NCBI GenBank assembly: GCA_963751355.1
Contig: CAVVVS010000072.1
Location: 1-64,000, forward strand
Length of the DNA stretch: 64,000 bases
Source of the DNA: CAVVVS01 sp963751355
GTDB taxonomy: Bacteria > Bacteroidota > Ignavibacteria > Ignavibacteriales > Ignavibacteriaceae
Reading direction: 5' to 3'
Part shown: positions 25,575 to 35,261 of the stretch, piece by piece
Position numbering within the stretch: the stretch's first letter is position 1
How the letters are laid out: the number at the start of each line of letters is the position of its first letter
Position numbers and translations under genes: made by a program
Notes under the pieces: model-generated
Told to the model about the DNA's origin: nothing
The model's database searches: none
What the model saw: only the letters and a program-made list of their open reading frames with translations

Positions 25575-26090
25575 ATGAAAGAGAAAATAGATATAGTTCA
25601 GGGAGATATAACAAAGCAGCAAGTGGATGCTATAGTAAATGCGGCAAACACAACTTTACTCGGCGGAGGTGGAGTTGACGGAGCTATCCACAGAGCTGCG
25701 GGACCTGAGTTATTAGAATATTGCAGAAAGTTAAACGGTTGTCCCACAGGCGAAGCGAAAATAACACCCGGTTTTAAATTACTCGCGAAATATGTAATAC
25801 ATACGGTCGGTCCGGTTTGGCATGGCGGGAACCATAACGAGGATTTGCTGCTTGCAAGATGCTATCAAAATTCATTGAAACTTGCCGCAGAGAATAGAGT
25901 GAGATCAATTGCATTTCCGGCAATCAGCACAGGAGTTTACAGTTTCCCGCTGGAAAAGGCGACAAAAGTCGCAATTAAAGAGGTAACTAACTTTTTAGAA
26001 AAGAACGATCAGGTTGACAAAGTGGTATTCGTTTGTTTTGATATGAATACGTACAAAGTGTATAATTTACTCATTAATGAAACATCCTAA
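25575..26090 (+). CDS. Macrodomain protein, O-acetyl-ADP-ribose deacetylase type
   Basis: The 171-residue protein is a stand-alone macrodomain of the YmdB/MacroD type. Characteristic segments are VQGDITKQQVDAIVNAAN with the ADP-ribose-binding Asp, the NAANTTLLGGGGVDGAIHRAAGP loop contacting the distal ribose, and AFPAISTGVYSFP contacting the phosphates. These enzymes hydrolyse O-acetyl-ADP-ribose or remove mono-ADP-ribose from proteins. It is a single gene with a good Shine-Dalgarno (AGGAGAAGG) and its own promoter region after the terminator, so it is not part of the redox operon. The exact substrate is not predictable from sequence. Confidence 0.92.
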   Translation: MKEKIDIVQGDITKQQVDAIVNAANTTLLGGGGVDGAIHRAAGPELLEYCRKLNGCPTGEAKITPGFKLLAKYVIHTVGPVWHGGNHNEDLLLARCYQNSLKLAAENRVRSIAFPAISTGVYSFPLEKATKVAIKEVTNFLEKNDQVDKVVFVCFDMNTYKVYNLLINETS

Positions 26091-26118
26091 TCTTTATTAA
26101 TGCGGCTTTAAATTACGT

Positions 26119-26143
26119 TGTAGAGACGCATCGCATGTATCTC
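26119..26143. repeat. Decayed GAGACGCAT hairpin repeat
   Basis: GAGACGCAT (26123-26131), loop CGC, ATGTATCTC (26135-26143): a small hairpin that looks like a degenerate copy of the GTAGAGACGCAT...ATGCGTCTC intergenic element seen in many Bacteroidota and cyanobacteria. It lies between convergent genes. Confidence 0.4.
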
Positions 26144-26194
26144 GAAGATTTTTAGAAATTGATAATAAATTATCTTATACTACAATTTCTTGTC

Positions 26195-27085
26195 TCATTT
26201 CAAAAACAAAATAGCTACTCCACCTACAGCTAAAAATGCGCCGGCAATGGCACGCCAGCTTAAATTTTCCTTATAAACATATCTTGCAATCGGCAGCATA
26301 ATAATCGGCATAGTAGACATAAGTGTCGCTGCAATACCTACCTTTGCGTTTTCAACCGCGACCAAACTAAATGTAATTCCCAGATAAGGACCCAAAACAG
26401 TTCCCATAAGAGTTGAAGTAAATGCTTTTATATCGTTTTTAAATAATTTTACCGGGTTTTTATACTTCTTTGCCAGAATGGCTAAAGGAAGCATGATAAC
26501 AACCGCAGAAATTATTCGGACAAAAGTTGCAACAAATCCGTTCATATGCCCGGCATTAAAAGCATACTTGGCAAAAATCAAACCTACCGCCTGACCGAAA
26601 GCTCCTAATATGCCATAAAAAATTCCAATCTTACTAATTTTATATTTTGATGACGGAATTTCGCTTCTCTCTAAAACAACTAGCCCAACACCAGCTATTG
26701 TAATAATTATTCCCAGTATCCCCCAAAACTCCAGTACCTCGTTCAAAAAAAAGAAAGCCAGCAACGCACTGATAATTGGCGACAATGCCATTAGCAGCAT
26801 ACTTATGCGCGCGCCAATATATTGATAAGCTTTATATAAAAATGTATCACCGAAAACGAGTCCGACAGCACCGCTAAGTACAAGATAACCGGCTTGCATT
26901 GTTGATAGCTGATAACTGATATTTGCTAATAGGATTGTAAAAAAAAGCAAGAATGAGGCCATTATCATTCTATTTATGTTTAACTGTAAAGGTCCAATTC
27001 TTTCAGCCGCAGTGGTAAAAACAAATGAAGAACCTGACCAGCAGAATGAAGCTAATAAAGCGCTAAGCTCTCCTAAGTATGGCAT
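26195..27085 (-). CDS. DMT superfamily (EamA) transporter
   Basis: The 296-residue protein has ten predicted membrane helices in two EamA repeats, typical of drug/metabolite transporters that export amino acids, sugars or other small molecules. The segments VLSGAVGLVFGDTFLYKAYQYIGARISML and FLNEVLEFWGILGIIITIAGVGLVV are characteristic of the first repeat. No substrate can be assigned. It lies downstream of enolase on the same strand but is separated from it by a terminator, because it is transcribed away from that gene's 3' end with its own start at 27085. Confidence 0.85.
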   Translation of the reverse strand: MPYLGELSALLASFCWSGSSFVFTTAAERIGPLQLNINRMIMASFLLFFTILLANISYQLSTMQAGYLVLSGAVGLVFGDTFLYKAYQYIGARISMLLMALSPIISALLAFFFLNEVLEFWGILGIIITIAGVGLVVLERSEIPSSKYKISKIGIFYGILGAFGQAVGLIFAKYAFNAGHMNGFVATFVRIISAVVIMLPLAILAKKYKNPVKLFKNDIKAFTSTLMGTVLGPYLGITFSLVAVENAKVGIAATLMSTMPIIMLPIARYVYKENLSWRAIAGAFLAVGGVAILFLK

Positions 27086-27177
27086 AGATAAAAAATTGTC
27101 TATAAAATAAATAAAATAATTTTACCGCAAAATTTAGTAATAATAGCATTAATAAATTATTTTTTCCGTTTAAATAT

Positions 27178-27213
27178 AAAAAACCCGGCATCATTATATC
27201 AGCCGGATTTTTT
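27178..27213 (-). terminator. Terminator after enolase
   Basis: Leftward strand: AAAAAATCCGGC (27213-27202) pairs with GCCGGGTTTTTT (27189-27178) with one mismatch and ends in six T. It begins 11 bases past the enolase stop codon. Confidence 0.8.
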
Positions 27214-27223
27214 AATAATATAT

Positions 27224-28516
27224 TTAGCCGTTATAATTCAGAGCAGAAATTCCGGGAAATAGGGCTGTTGTATCTAGCTCTTCCTCAATTCTGAGCAGTT
27301 GATTATATTTGGCAATTCTGTCCGTTCTTGAAAGAGAACCGGTTTTTATTTGTCCGGCATTAGTAGCAACAGCAACATCGGCAATAGTCGTATCTTCGGT
27401 TTCTCCGGAACGATGGCTTATAACGTTTGTATAACCGGCACTTTTTGCCATTTCAATTGCATTAAGTGTTTCGGTGAGAGTTCCGATTTGATTCAACTTG
27501 ATTAATATTGAATTGGCAGTACCGCTTTCAATACCTTTGGCTAATCTTTCTGTATTTGTTACAAACAAATCATCACCGACAAGCTGAATTTTATCACCTA
27601 ATTTTTCCGTCATCAAACGCCAGCCGTCCCAATCATCTTCACCTAACCCGTCTTCAATCGAAACTATAGGATACTGCTTTACCCAGCTTTCATAATATTC
27701 AACCATCTGTGCGGCGTTTTTTTCAGATTTATCCGATTTAAAAAACTGGTAAACTTTCTTATCTTTTAAGAACATTTCACTTGAAGCAGGATCGAGTGCG
27801 AGTGCTATTTCTGTACCTGGTTTATAGCCGGCTTTACTAATTGCTTCAAGAATCACTTCTATTGCTTCGTCGTTTGATTTTAAATTAGGAGCAAAACCGC
27901 CTTCGTCACCAACGGCAGTATTGTAACCTTTTTTAGCCAGTACAGATTTTAATGCATGAAATGTTTCCGCTCCCATTCTTAAAGCTTCTGCAAAATTCGG
28001 AGCACCAACCGGCATTATCATAAATTCCTGAAAGTCTACATTATTATCAGCATGTTTACCGCCGTTCAATATGTTCATCATGGGAACAGGTAAAGTGCGT
28101 GCATTGGTGCCACCGATATGACGATAAAGCGGTAAAGTAAGTGCTTCCGCAGCAGCTTTTGCACATGCTAATGAAACACCTAGGATAGCATTAGCCCCCA
28201 AAACACTTTTGTTAGGTGTACCATCGAGATTAATCAAATATTGATCTATTGCAACTTGATCGACCGCATCAAAATCAATTAACTCATCGGCTATTTTATC
28301 GTTTACATTTTCAACTGCTTTTAATACACCTTTCCCATTATACCGGTTTTTATCGCCGTCACGTAGTTCAACCGCTTCATGTTCGCCGGTTGATGCACCG
28401 CTGGGAACAGCCGCTCTACCGATAACACCGCTTTCAAGCAATACCTCTACTTCTAAAGTAGGATTTCCTCTTGAATCTAAAATTTCACGACCTAAAATAT
28501 CTACTATTGTTGTCAT
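27224..28516 (-). CDS. eno: Enolase (phosphopyruvate hydratase)
   Basis: The 430-residue glycolytic enzyme converts 2-phosphoglycerate to phosphoenolpyruvate. It has the usual bacterial length and all signatures: ILDSRGNPTLEVEV at the N-terminus, GASTGEHEAVELRDGD (mobile loop), SIEDGLGEDDWDGW (magnesium ligand region), LVGDDLFVTN, and LIKLNQIGTLTETL with the catalytic lysine. It also has SHRSGETEDTTIADVAVATNAGQIKTGS. It is monocistronic, with its own terminator. The assignment is unambiguous. Confidence 0.98.
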   Translation of the reverse strand: MTTIVDILGREILDSRGNPTLEVEVLLESGVIGRAAVPSGASTGEHEAVELRDGDKNRYNGKGVLKAVENVNDKIADELIDFDAVDQVAIDQYLINLDGTPNKSVLGANAILGVSLACAKAAAEALTLPLYRHIGGTNARTLPVPMMNILNGGKHADNNVDFQEFMIMPVGAPNFAEALRMGAETFHALKSVLAKKGYNTAVGDEGGFAPNLKSNDEAIEVILEAISKAGYKPGTEIALALDPASSEMFLKDKKVYQFFKSDKSEKNAAQMVEYYESWVKQYPIVSIEDGLGEDDWDGWRLMTEKLGDKIQLVGDDLFVTNTERLAKGIESGTANSILIKLNQIGTLTETLNAIEMAKSAGYTNVISHRSGETEDTTIADVAVATNAGQIKTGSLSRTDRIAKYNQLLRIEEELDTTALFPGISALNYNG

Positions 28517-28815
28517 AATAATTCTCCATTCTCTTTATCTAATTGTTATTCATATACAAATTAATTAAGCCTTTAAACATACTAACGAACCACGTAAATC
28601 TCAATTATAGTATAGAGATATAAATCCGTTCAATTTATTTTTTGAACATTTTCATTAATTTCAAACTGACTATAGATATTACAATGGATTAAGCTTTTGA
28701 TTATAGTCCGGTTGACCCATAATAAAATAAAGGAATGATTAATTCATTCATTATTTTAGTATCTTTGCTCTCATTTTTACATGTAATGATTTGAAGCAAT
28801 CTACGAAGATAATGA

Positions 28816-29772
28816 ATGAATAAAGATAATTATAAAGCTTATTTGGCGTATGCAAGTGTTTGTTTTTTCTGGGGCACAACTTACCTGGCAATAAGAATTG
28901 GAGTATCCCATCTTCCCCCTTTCCTTTTTGCAGGGTTAAGATGGTTGTCTGCAGGCTCCATCTTTTTAGTCTTTTTACTAATAAAGGGTAAGAAATTTCC
29001 CCAATTAAAAGAGATATTTCACCTTGCGGTTGTTGCTCTCTGTTTGATAGGAATAGGCAACGGAATGTTGACTTTTGCAGAACAATGGGTACCTAGCGGG
29101 ATTTCATCTTTATTTATCACAACCATACCTTTCTGGATCGTCGGAATGGAAGCTGTCCTGCCGTCTGGTCCTAAATTAAATCTTAAAATCATTACGGGAT
29201 TATTTCTTGGGCTCACCGGAGTCGTTTTAATTTTTGGTCACAACTGGCAGCACATGATTGCATCATCTTATTTAATAGGAATGATAGCATTGCTGGTTCT
29301 TGCACTTTCCTGGTCTTTCGGTTCGGTTTATTCCAAGTACAAAAAAGTAAATGTTGACCCTCTCTTAGGGGCAGCTATTCAAATGGTTATTGCGGGTTCG
29401 GCTCAAATTATCGTCGGTTTATTTTTAGGTGAAGCAGCGAAATTTCATTTTAATGAAAAAAGTTTCCTTGCTTTTTCATACTTGTTAATTTTTGGAGCTT
29501 TGGTCGGATACAGTTCATACATTTATGCTTTAACACATCTCCCGCTGTCTTTTGTTTCAACTTACGCATATATCAATCCGGTTATTGCGTTAATTCTCGG
29601 CTGGCTTGTGCTGGGAGAAGAGATGAACTGGTTAATTGTTATTGCGGCTGTTGTTATATTTATAGGTGTGGCAATAGTAAAAAGCGGTGCATATCAGCAG
29701 AATAAAGAACTCCTTAAAAGAACCATTCTCCCTGAAGATAAACGGAGATGGGATAGTACCAATATTCGCTGA
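28816..29772 (+). CDS. EamA family (DMT) transporter
   Basis: A 318-residue ten-helix transporter with two EamA repeats: YLAIRIGVSHLPPFLFAGLRWL and LSFVSTYAYINPVIALILGWLVLGE are typical of the RhaT/YedA-like subfamily. The substrate is unknown. The hydrophobic part ends near residue 300; the final residues (KRTILPEDKRRWDSTNIR) overlap by 59 bases the 3' end of the opposite-strand outer-membrane protein gene. The tail may therefore be readthrough into that gene rather than a conserved part of the transporter. It is not clearly related to the EamA protein at 26195 beyond the superfamily. Confidence 0.88.
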   Translation: MNKDNYKAYLAYASVCFFWGTTYLAIRIGVSHLPPFLFAGLRWLSAGSIFLVFLLIKGKKFPQLKEIFHLAVVALCLIGIGNGMLTFAEQWVPSGISSLFITTIPFWIVGMEAVLPSGPKLNLKIITGLFLGLTGVVLIFGHNWQHMIASSYLIGMIALLVLALSWSFGSVYSKYKKVNVDPLLGAAIQMVIAGSAQIIVGLFLGEAAKFHFNEKSFLAFSYLLIFGALVGYSSYIYALTHLPLSFVSTYAYINPVIALILGWLVLGEEMNWLIVIAAVVIFIGVAIVKSGAYQQNKELLKRTILPEDKRRWDSTNIR

Positions 29773-30866
29773 ATTTATCACCGTAAGAAATTAAAGATCC
29801 GAGAGTGATGGTCGAATTCTCGGTTATGGAATAAGCGCCCGTTGCTGCAGCAAATCCGCTTTTATCATTCAAGTTTAGATTGTTTGAAAGTGTGACAGTT
29901 ATTAAAGGTGTAATCTGATAGCTCGCCATTGTAAAAAGATAGTTACGGCTGAGATTAATTATCTTTCCGTTAATCAGTCCTAACAAATCATATTTATTTT
30001 TATCTGCTGTTACCTTCACCGTTAAACTGGTATTCAAATAACCCGTAAAGCTTTGATGTAAATTGATTGTCCATTCCGAAGATGAACTTCACAAAATTCT
30101 GCGAAATATCATTTTTATCCATTGAAATGATTCCTTCCCCCCTTATCCCAGCATCAAAAAAATTTCCGGCAAAATCTCCGCCAGCCACAATTCTTTTATC
30201 AAAATAGCCTCCGATAACCGCAACATCAAATTCATCAAAATTTGTTCTGAACCGGAAACCCGCATTGCTTTTATTTAACTTATCCTGAGGATTATAAACA
30301 ATATTTAAATCCGTGAAGTTTCCAATATAGTACATCAAGGAAACTGCATCAGCTCCGTCTTTTTCAATCTTGCTGAAATTTGCAGGATTAATAGGGTTGA
30401 ACAAGTCGGTAGGATTCCAGATTCTGCCTGTTCCCCATGAAATTCTTTGTCTGCCTATTATTACATTTCCCCAGGAAAATCCCTGCCGTAAATAAAGTCT
30501 ATCGATGTAATGCGTTACATTCCAATTATCGTTGTTTATAGGATTCCATTTTAGATTTACAATCTGACGATTTGTACTGACATTGTTAAATAAAAAAAGA
30601 TTCTTCTGCGGTGAGTATAACGCATCTATTTCGTACTCAATATTCATTCTTGCACCGGACCAAAGATGAATTTCGGGACGTAGTCTCACACGCGTCAAAT
30701 TTAAGTATTGTTTTTGCTGAGTGGATGTTAATTTTGCCAGTTCTTCGTTGTTGATGGAATAAATCGGCAGGTCTACAACATATCCCGAAAAAGAGTAACC
30801 GAATTGTGCAAATGATATGCTTGATAATAAAAGAAAGATTAAAATTAAATTTTTATAAAATTTCAT
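29714..30866 (-). pseudogene. Outer-membrane beta-barrel protein, frameshifted
   Basis: Two frames together encode one barrel-type protein of about 380 residues. The first, from ATG 30866 (signal peptide MKFYKNLILIFLLLSSISFAQ), runs to a stop at 30000. It contains RISWGTGRIWNPTDLFNP, a motif of DUF1302-like porin proteins. The second frame (from within 30037 to 29714) continues with DKNKYDLLGLINGKIINL and alternating barrel strands, ending in a terminal phenylalanine (LQGEWFF), the normal outer-membrane insertion signal. The frames overlap at 30000-30037; one extra base there would explain the break. It may be a decayed gene or an assembly error. It is the last gene of the export operon at 31014-35059, whose outer-membrane partner it probably was. 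Confidence 0.7.
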
Positions 30867-31013
30867 ATTTACTATTGCTAAATTTAACCGCGCGAAATCA
30901 ATAGAACAAGGACGCCACAAATTAAATTGAAATGAACAGATTTTTCTGATCAGTGTTATCTATGTTCTACTCTTTGCTTATCGGGCAACTGTTAGAAAAT
31001 AAAGGCCTTTCGC

Positions 31014-31685
31014 TTACTCCTGTATTATTCCGTCTTTAAGAATCAGCAAACGTTTATTTCTTTCGATCACCTGTTTGTCGTGTGAGGAAAAAATAAATGT
31101 AATATTTTTTTCTTCATTCATTTTTTCCATTAGATCAAGGAGATGACCGGCTGTAACTGAGTCAAGATTTGCAGTCGGTTCGTCCGCTAAAACAACAGTT
31201 GGATTATTAACGATCGCTCTCGCCACCGCAACGCGCTGCTGCTGTCCGCCGCTCATTTCGTTGGGACGCTTTTTCGCCAGTTCCTTAATCCCTAATTCAT
31301 CCATTAAATTAAGAGCTTTATCTTCACGTTCTTTCTCAGGAATTCCTAGGAGCATCATGCTGAACTCAATATTTTCAAGTGCACTTAAAACAGGAATAAG
31401 ATTATACGCCTGAAAAATGAATCCCAATTTGTGAAGTCTTAAATCCGAGAGAATGCTTCTTTCTTTTTGAGTTATGTCCTCGTTTTCAAAATAGATTTTG
31501 CCGTTTGTTGGTTTATCAAGCGCGCCTAGAAGATTTAACAAAGTAGTTTTACCCGATCCGGATGGTCCGGCAATAACAAGATATTCGCCTTTATTTATAG
31601 TCAAATCTATTCCGCGAATTGCATGGACGGGTACACCGTTATCCTGATAAATTTTTTCTAAATTTTCGGCTCTAATAATTTCCAT
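31014..31685 (-). CDS. ABC transporter ATP-binding protein (LolD/MacB type)
   Basis: The 223-residue ATPase has Walker A GPSGSGKTT (about 41-49), signature MSGGQQQRVAVARAI (about 144-158), Walker B VVLADEPTANLD and the H-loop SSHDKQ. Length and sequence fit the LolD/MacB/FtsE group that energises FtsX-fold permeases. It lies between two permease genes upstream and a frameshifted barrel gene downstream. These systems extract lipoproteins or drive efflux across the envelope rather than importing solutes. The substrate is unknown. Confidence 0.93.
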   Translation of the reverse strand: MEIIRAENLEKIYQDNGVPVHAIRGIDLTINKGEYLVIAGPSGSGKTTLLNLLGALDKPTNGKIYFENEDITQKERSILSDLRLHKLGFIFQAYNLIPVLSALENIEFSMMLLGIPEKEREDKALNLMDELGIKELAKKRPNEMSGGQQQRVAVARAIVNNPTVVLADEPTANLDSVTAGHLLDLMEKMNEEKNITFIFSSHDKQVIERNKRLLILKDGIIQE

Positions 31686-31710
31686 TATTTAACCTTTATT
31701 TAAATAATTC

Positions 31711-32925
31711 TTATACATACCTTATCGCATAAACCGGTTCTAATTTAATTGCTTTATATGCAGGATACAGCGCACCTATCACTGCAACGAACGGCATAAA
31801 GATAATGGTGTTAATTAAATTCTGTATTGAAAGAACCGGATAAATGATCGCCCCTGCACCGAACGATTCCAAACCTTCCGCAAAAAAGCTTAGATTTATT
31901 CCGCTTTTTGACAGCGGAATCTGGATCAATAATCCAACACCCAAACCAATTATAGTTCCTATTATTCCCAGGATAAATGCTTCGGATAATATCATGGTTA
32001 AAAGCTTTTTATTTTTCATCCCTATTGACATTAAAACTCCGAATTCCCTTATCCGTTCAAATACCGACATCAGCATCGTGTTGATTATTCCGAATACTAA
32101 CGCAAGTCCGATTATTAAATTTAGAATAAACATTGTCTCATTATAAATATCCATTTGGAGAATAAGCATTGGAAGTAAATCGCCGTAAGTAAACACTTCG
32201 TACCTGTTATCAAGCTTTGACAGTAATTTTTTTTTAACTTCAGGAGCTTTCTTGTAATTGTCCAAAATGATTGCAAACTCATCGATTTTATCACCGATAC
32301 CCAGCATCTTTTGTGCTGTTTGAATTGGTACATAAACAGTTGTTTTATCAAAATCGGAACTGTAGGTTCTGAAAATTCCGGTAACTCTAAACAACTCCGA
32401 ACCCATTTCACCGTTGAGCGCAGTTACCATTGCAACCACCTTATCACCGATTCCTACATCAAGTTTTTCCGCTAGCTTTTTACCGATAACTATACTTCTG
32501 CCCCCATCATCAAAATATTTTCCTTCGATTATTGAACTTTTTATTTTTGAAACTTTAGCTTCCTCTTCTGGATGAACGCCGTATATCGTTACTCCTGATG
32601 AATTATTTGCACTGCTCAAAAGTCCTGAAGAAATTACTCTTTCGCTAAAAGATTTTACCATCGGCTGCGATTTTACAATCGATTCTACTTGCTTGAAATC
32701 CGGTAAATAATTTTTCACTACCTTATTATCTTTAAATCCTTTTTTGTGGATTTGAATATGAGCGATATTTGAACTGATTTGATTAAACAGCATCTGCCGC
32801 ATCATTCCGTTCGATAATCCATCCGAGATAATAATTGCAACAACTCCCACCACAACAGAAAGCACTACTATCAGTGATCGCCTTTTATTTCTCCAAATAT
32901 TTCGCCATGCCAATTTAAATAACAT
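31711..32925 (-). CDS. FtsX-fold ABC permease (MacB/LolE type), copy B
   Basis: The 404-residue permease has a membrane helix near 15-40, a large extracytoplasmic domain (about 45-265) and three C-terminal helices (FtsX domain, ending VYAIRYV). It opens with MLFKLAWRNIWRNKRRSL, nearly identical to the N-terminus of the next permease upstream, so the two are tandem paralogues that probably form a heterodimer with the ATPase encoded 25 bases downstream. The FERIREFGVLMSIGMKNKKL segment is the usual coupling-helix region of MacB/LolCE permeases. Confidence 0.9.
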   Translation of the reverse strand: MLFKLAWRNIWRNKRRSLIVVLSVVVGVVAIIISDGLSNGMMRQMLFNQISSNIAHIQIHKKGFKDNKVVKNYLPDFKQVESIVKSQPMVKSFSERVISSGLLSSANNSSGVTIYGVHPEEEAKVSKIKSSIIEGKYFDDGGRSIVIGKKLAEKLDVGIGDKVVAMVTALNGEMGSELFRVTGIFRTYSSDFDKTTVYVPIQTAQKMLGIGDKIDEFAIILDNYKKAPEVKKKLLSKLDNRYEVFTYGDLLPMLILQMDIYNETMFILNLIIGLALVFGIINTMLMSVFERIREFGVLMSIGMKNKKLLTMILSEAFILGIIGTIIGLGVGLLIQIPLSKSGINLSFFAEGLESFGAGAIIYPVLSIQNLINTIIFMPFVAVIGALYPAYKAIKLEPVYAIRYV

Positions 32926-32966
32926 TACTATTTTACCTAACTTTTAATATTTACTGTTTAAATCTC

Positions 32967-34190
32967 TTACGTGTATCTTATCCCCTTTAAAGGTTCAAGT
33001 TTGAATACCTTATATATTGGGTATAAACAGGACAAAACAGAGATAATTATAATCGAGAATGAAACATTCAGAAAAATCGAAAATCTTACAGAAGATTCCA
33101 GCTGCGGGACAAAGTGATATTCCTGCAGAAGCGCCTTATATCCTTCTCCCAGACTTATCGGGTTAAGAACGATGTAGTAGTTAACTATGAAGCCAAAAAT
33201 ATCTCCGATAATCATTCCCACAAGTGTTATCATGATCGTTTCAATAAATACCAGATAAACCAATTTTTTCTGAGGCATTCCGATGGAAAGAATAACTCCG
33301 AATTCTCTGAACCTTTCCGTAACCGACATCAACACAGTATTTAAGATTCCGAAAGCAACTATCACAATTAAAATTCCGAGAAATAATATGCCGCTCACAT
33401 TATCAAGCTGGATTGTCTGCTTTAATTCGGGATTAAATTCATCCCAGCTTAAAACCGTTAAATCTTTATTTTTAATTTTGGCATCAATTATTTTTTGGGC
33501 ATCTCTGGCTTCATCAAGATTTGTGGTTTTTATTGCTACCACATTAACAAGATTACCCATTCCCAGCATGTATTGAAGCGTTTTTATTCCTACAAACACT
33601 GCACCAGCATCCATTTCCGAAACACCCATTTTCATTGTGCCGACAATCTTAAATTTTTGATTCCCTAACGAACCGTCATACCCCTGCGAAAGCAGTACAA
33701 CTTCATCCCCGATTTTTGCATCCAGGTTTTTGAGCATTTTATAGCCGACAATTATATTATTGGATGAATCCGAGTTGAGGAATTCTCCTTTATCTATGTC
33801 TTTATGATAAGTGGCGACCTCTTTTTCTCTTTGTGGATTTATTCCAATAATTGCCGTGCCCAGTGAAACATCCTTTAAACTGATTAAACCATCGGCATAA
33901 ACCCTCGGAGTATATCCGGTGATTTCGGAAGTCGAATTTAATTTGGATCTCAATGCTTCATTGTATTTGAAACTTGAGTTAAGTGAGGGATTCTCCTGGT
34001 AACCTTTCTTTTGAATTTGAAGATAACCGGAAAACAATTCAACTACAGTTCTGATATTCAGAGCATACGTACCTTTTTGAATTCCCCGCATCGCAATTGC
34101 CATGAGAGTTGCAAACACAACCGCACCGAGAGTTAATAACGAGCGCCGTTTGTTTCTCCAAATATTTCTCCAGGCTAATTTCAGTAGCAT
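32967..34190 (-). CDS. FtsX-fold ABC permease (MacB/LolE type), copy A
   Basis: A 407-residue permease with the same layout as the following gene: first helix near 15-35, extracytoplasmic domain, three C-terminal helices, ending LEPLKGIRYT. Shared landmarks are KLAWRNIWRNKRRSL and TERFREFGVILSIGMPQKKL. It follows the LolA-like gene by 128 bases and precedes its paralogue by 41. Together with the ATPase it would form a LolCDE- or MacB-like transporter in the inner membrane. Confidence 0.9.
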   Translation of the reverse strand: MLLKLAWRNIWRNKRRSLLTLGAVVFATLMAIAMRGIQKGTYALNIRTVVELFSGYLQIQKKGYQENPSLNSSFKYNEALRSKLNSTSEITGYTPRVYADGLISLKDVSLGTAIIGINPQREKEVATYHKDIDKGEFLNSDSSNNIIVGYKMLKNLDAKIGDEVVLLSQGYDGSLGNQKFKIVGTMKMGVSEMDAGAVFVGIKTLQYMLGMGNLVNVVAIKTTNLDEARDAQKIIDAKIKNKDLTVLSWDEFNPELKQTIQLDNVSGILFLGILIVIVAFGILNTVLMSVTERFREFGVILSIGMPQKKLVYLVFIETIMITLVGMIIGDIFGFIVNYYIVLNPISLGEGYKALLQEYHFVPQLESSVRFSIFLNVSFSIIIISVLSCLYPIYKVFKLEPLKGIRYT

Positions 34191-34318
34191 GATTGTAATA
34201 ATCCTAGATTCATAAAAATTAATTAAATTCTTCTAATTAATAGCATTGATGAATGTTTGAACGTTTGTATGATTAGTTGTTTCATTTCATTCTATAATTT
34301 CAAGTATATCTTGGTTCG

Positions 34319-35059
34319 TTAGTTTCCTCTTTCAAGTTCACGAAATGAAAATATTCTACCGGGAATATTTACGTCAAAATATATGTCATCAATTTTAATC
34401 ATCGTAGAATGATTTTTTTTAATTTTATTATACATCACCCATTTTGCCGGCAGCTTTCTTCCGTGGAAATCTTTAACATCAGAATAAACCATGTATCTAA
34501 CCATATTCCCTTTCTCATCAAAATACTGAAGAACAGACGGAAGAAAATCGGACTGCCGAACCCAGTAATATATTTTTCCCCAAACCACAGGAGCATCCGG
34601 TTTCGGCAAAAGCTGGATCTTCCAGCATGTTACACCGCTGATTTTTTCAGTATCTATTATCGTTGAATAATAATCTTTCGAATAATTCGACTCCCGGACA
34701 AGATCATCATTTGTAAAATCAGATCCGTTCCAGGACTGCAGCATCATTGACGGTGGAATTTTAATTGTGGTTTCCGTATTTCTTAAATAAGTCCACATCT
34801 CATTACCGATTTTTAATGTTTTATTGCCTGCTTCCTTTGCAGGAGCTTGGGTAACAATTAATGCTTTTTCGTTCCCTTCCCACCAGCTTTCCATTTTCAA
34901 GGTCCGGGTGTAATCTGGAGTTGTAATTATCATCTCAATTACTGCATGCGAATTTTTACCCTTAACTTCATTCTCGGCTTTCTGAATAATTTCCTCTGCG
35001 GACTGTGCATAGATAAATTGGATTGAGCAAAAAACTATTAGTAAAATTATCTTTTTCAT
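34319..35059 (-). CDS. LolA-like outer-membrane lipoprotein-sorting protein
   Basis: The 246-residue secreted protein has a signal peptide (about 1-18, FIYAQ). It has the LolA/LolB-type half-barrel pattern seen in 'outer membrane lipoprotein-sorting' family proteins of this phylum (ESWWEGNEKALIVTQAPAKEAGNKTLKIGNEMW as landmark region, about 56-90, and KIYYWVRQSDFLP). It should bind a lipid or acyl chain in the periplasm. It is the first gene of the operon with two FtsX permeases and the ATPase, just downstream of a TetR-type operator, so this is a dedicated, regulated system and not the housekeeping Lol pathway. Confidence 0.8.
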   Translation of the reverse strand: MKKIILLIVFCSIQFIYAQSAEEIIQKAENEVKGKNSHAVIEMIITTPDYTRTLKMESWWEGNEKALIVTQAPAKEAGNKTLKIGNEMWTYLRNTETTIKIPPSMMLQSWNGSDFTNDDLVRESNYSKDYYSTIIDTEKISGVTCWKIQLLPKPDAPVVWGKIYYWVRQSDFLPSVLQYFDEKGNMVRYMVYSDVKDFHGRKLPAKWVMYNKIKKNHSTMIKIDDIYFDVNIPGRIFSFRELERGN

Positions 35060-35085
35060 CTTAAATTATTTTCATTATTTTATAA

Positions 35086-35103
35086 TGACTAAACGTTCAG
35101 TCA
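35086..35103. promoter_or_regulatory. TetR-type operator between divergent genes
   Basis: TGACTAAACGTTCAGTCA is an 18-bp palindrome with one mismatched pair, 27 bases upstream of the LolA-like ATG and about 160 bases upstream of the tetR start used here. A weaker half-site, TGACTGAAC, is at 35187-35195. The divergent tetR gene makes this its likely operator. Confidence 0.65.
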
Positions 35104-35261
35104 AAAACTAATACTTTTTTATTGAACTGTCAAGAGAAAAATCATTTTAATTTTACTTGATTTAATTAAACAATAAAAGTACATTTATGACTGAACAGTT
35201 AATCAATGAAAAAGTTATATTTGTAAATATTTTAATTTATTGTAATAGCAAAATTAAAAAC

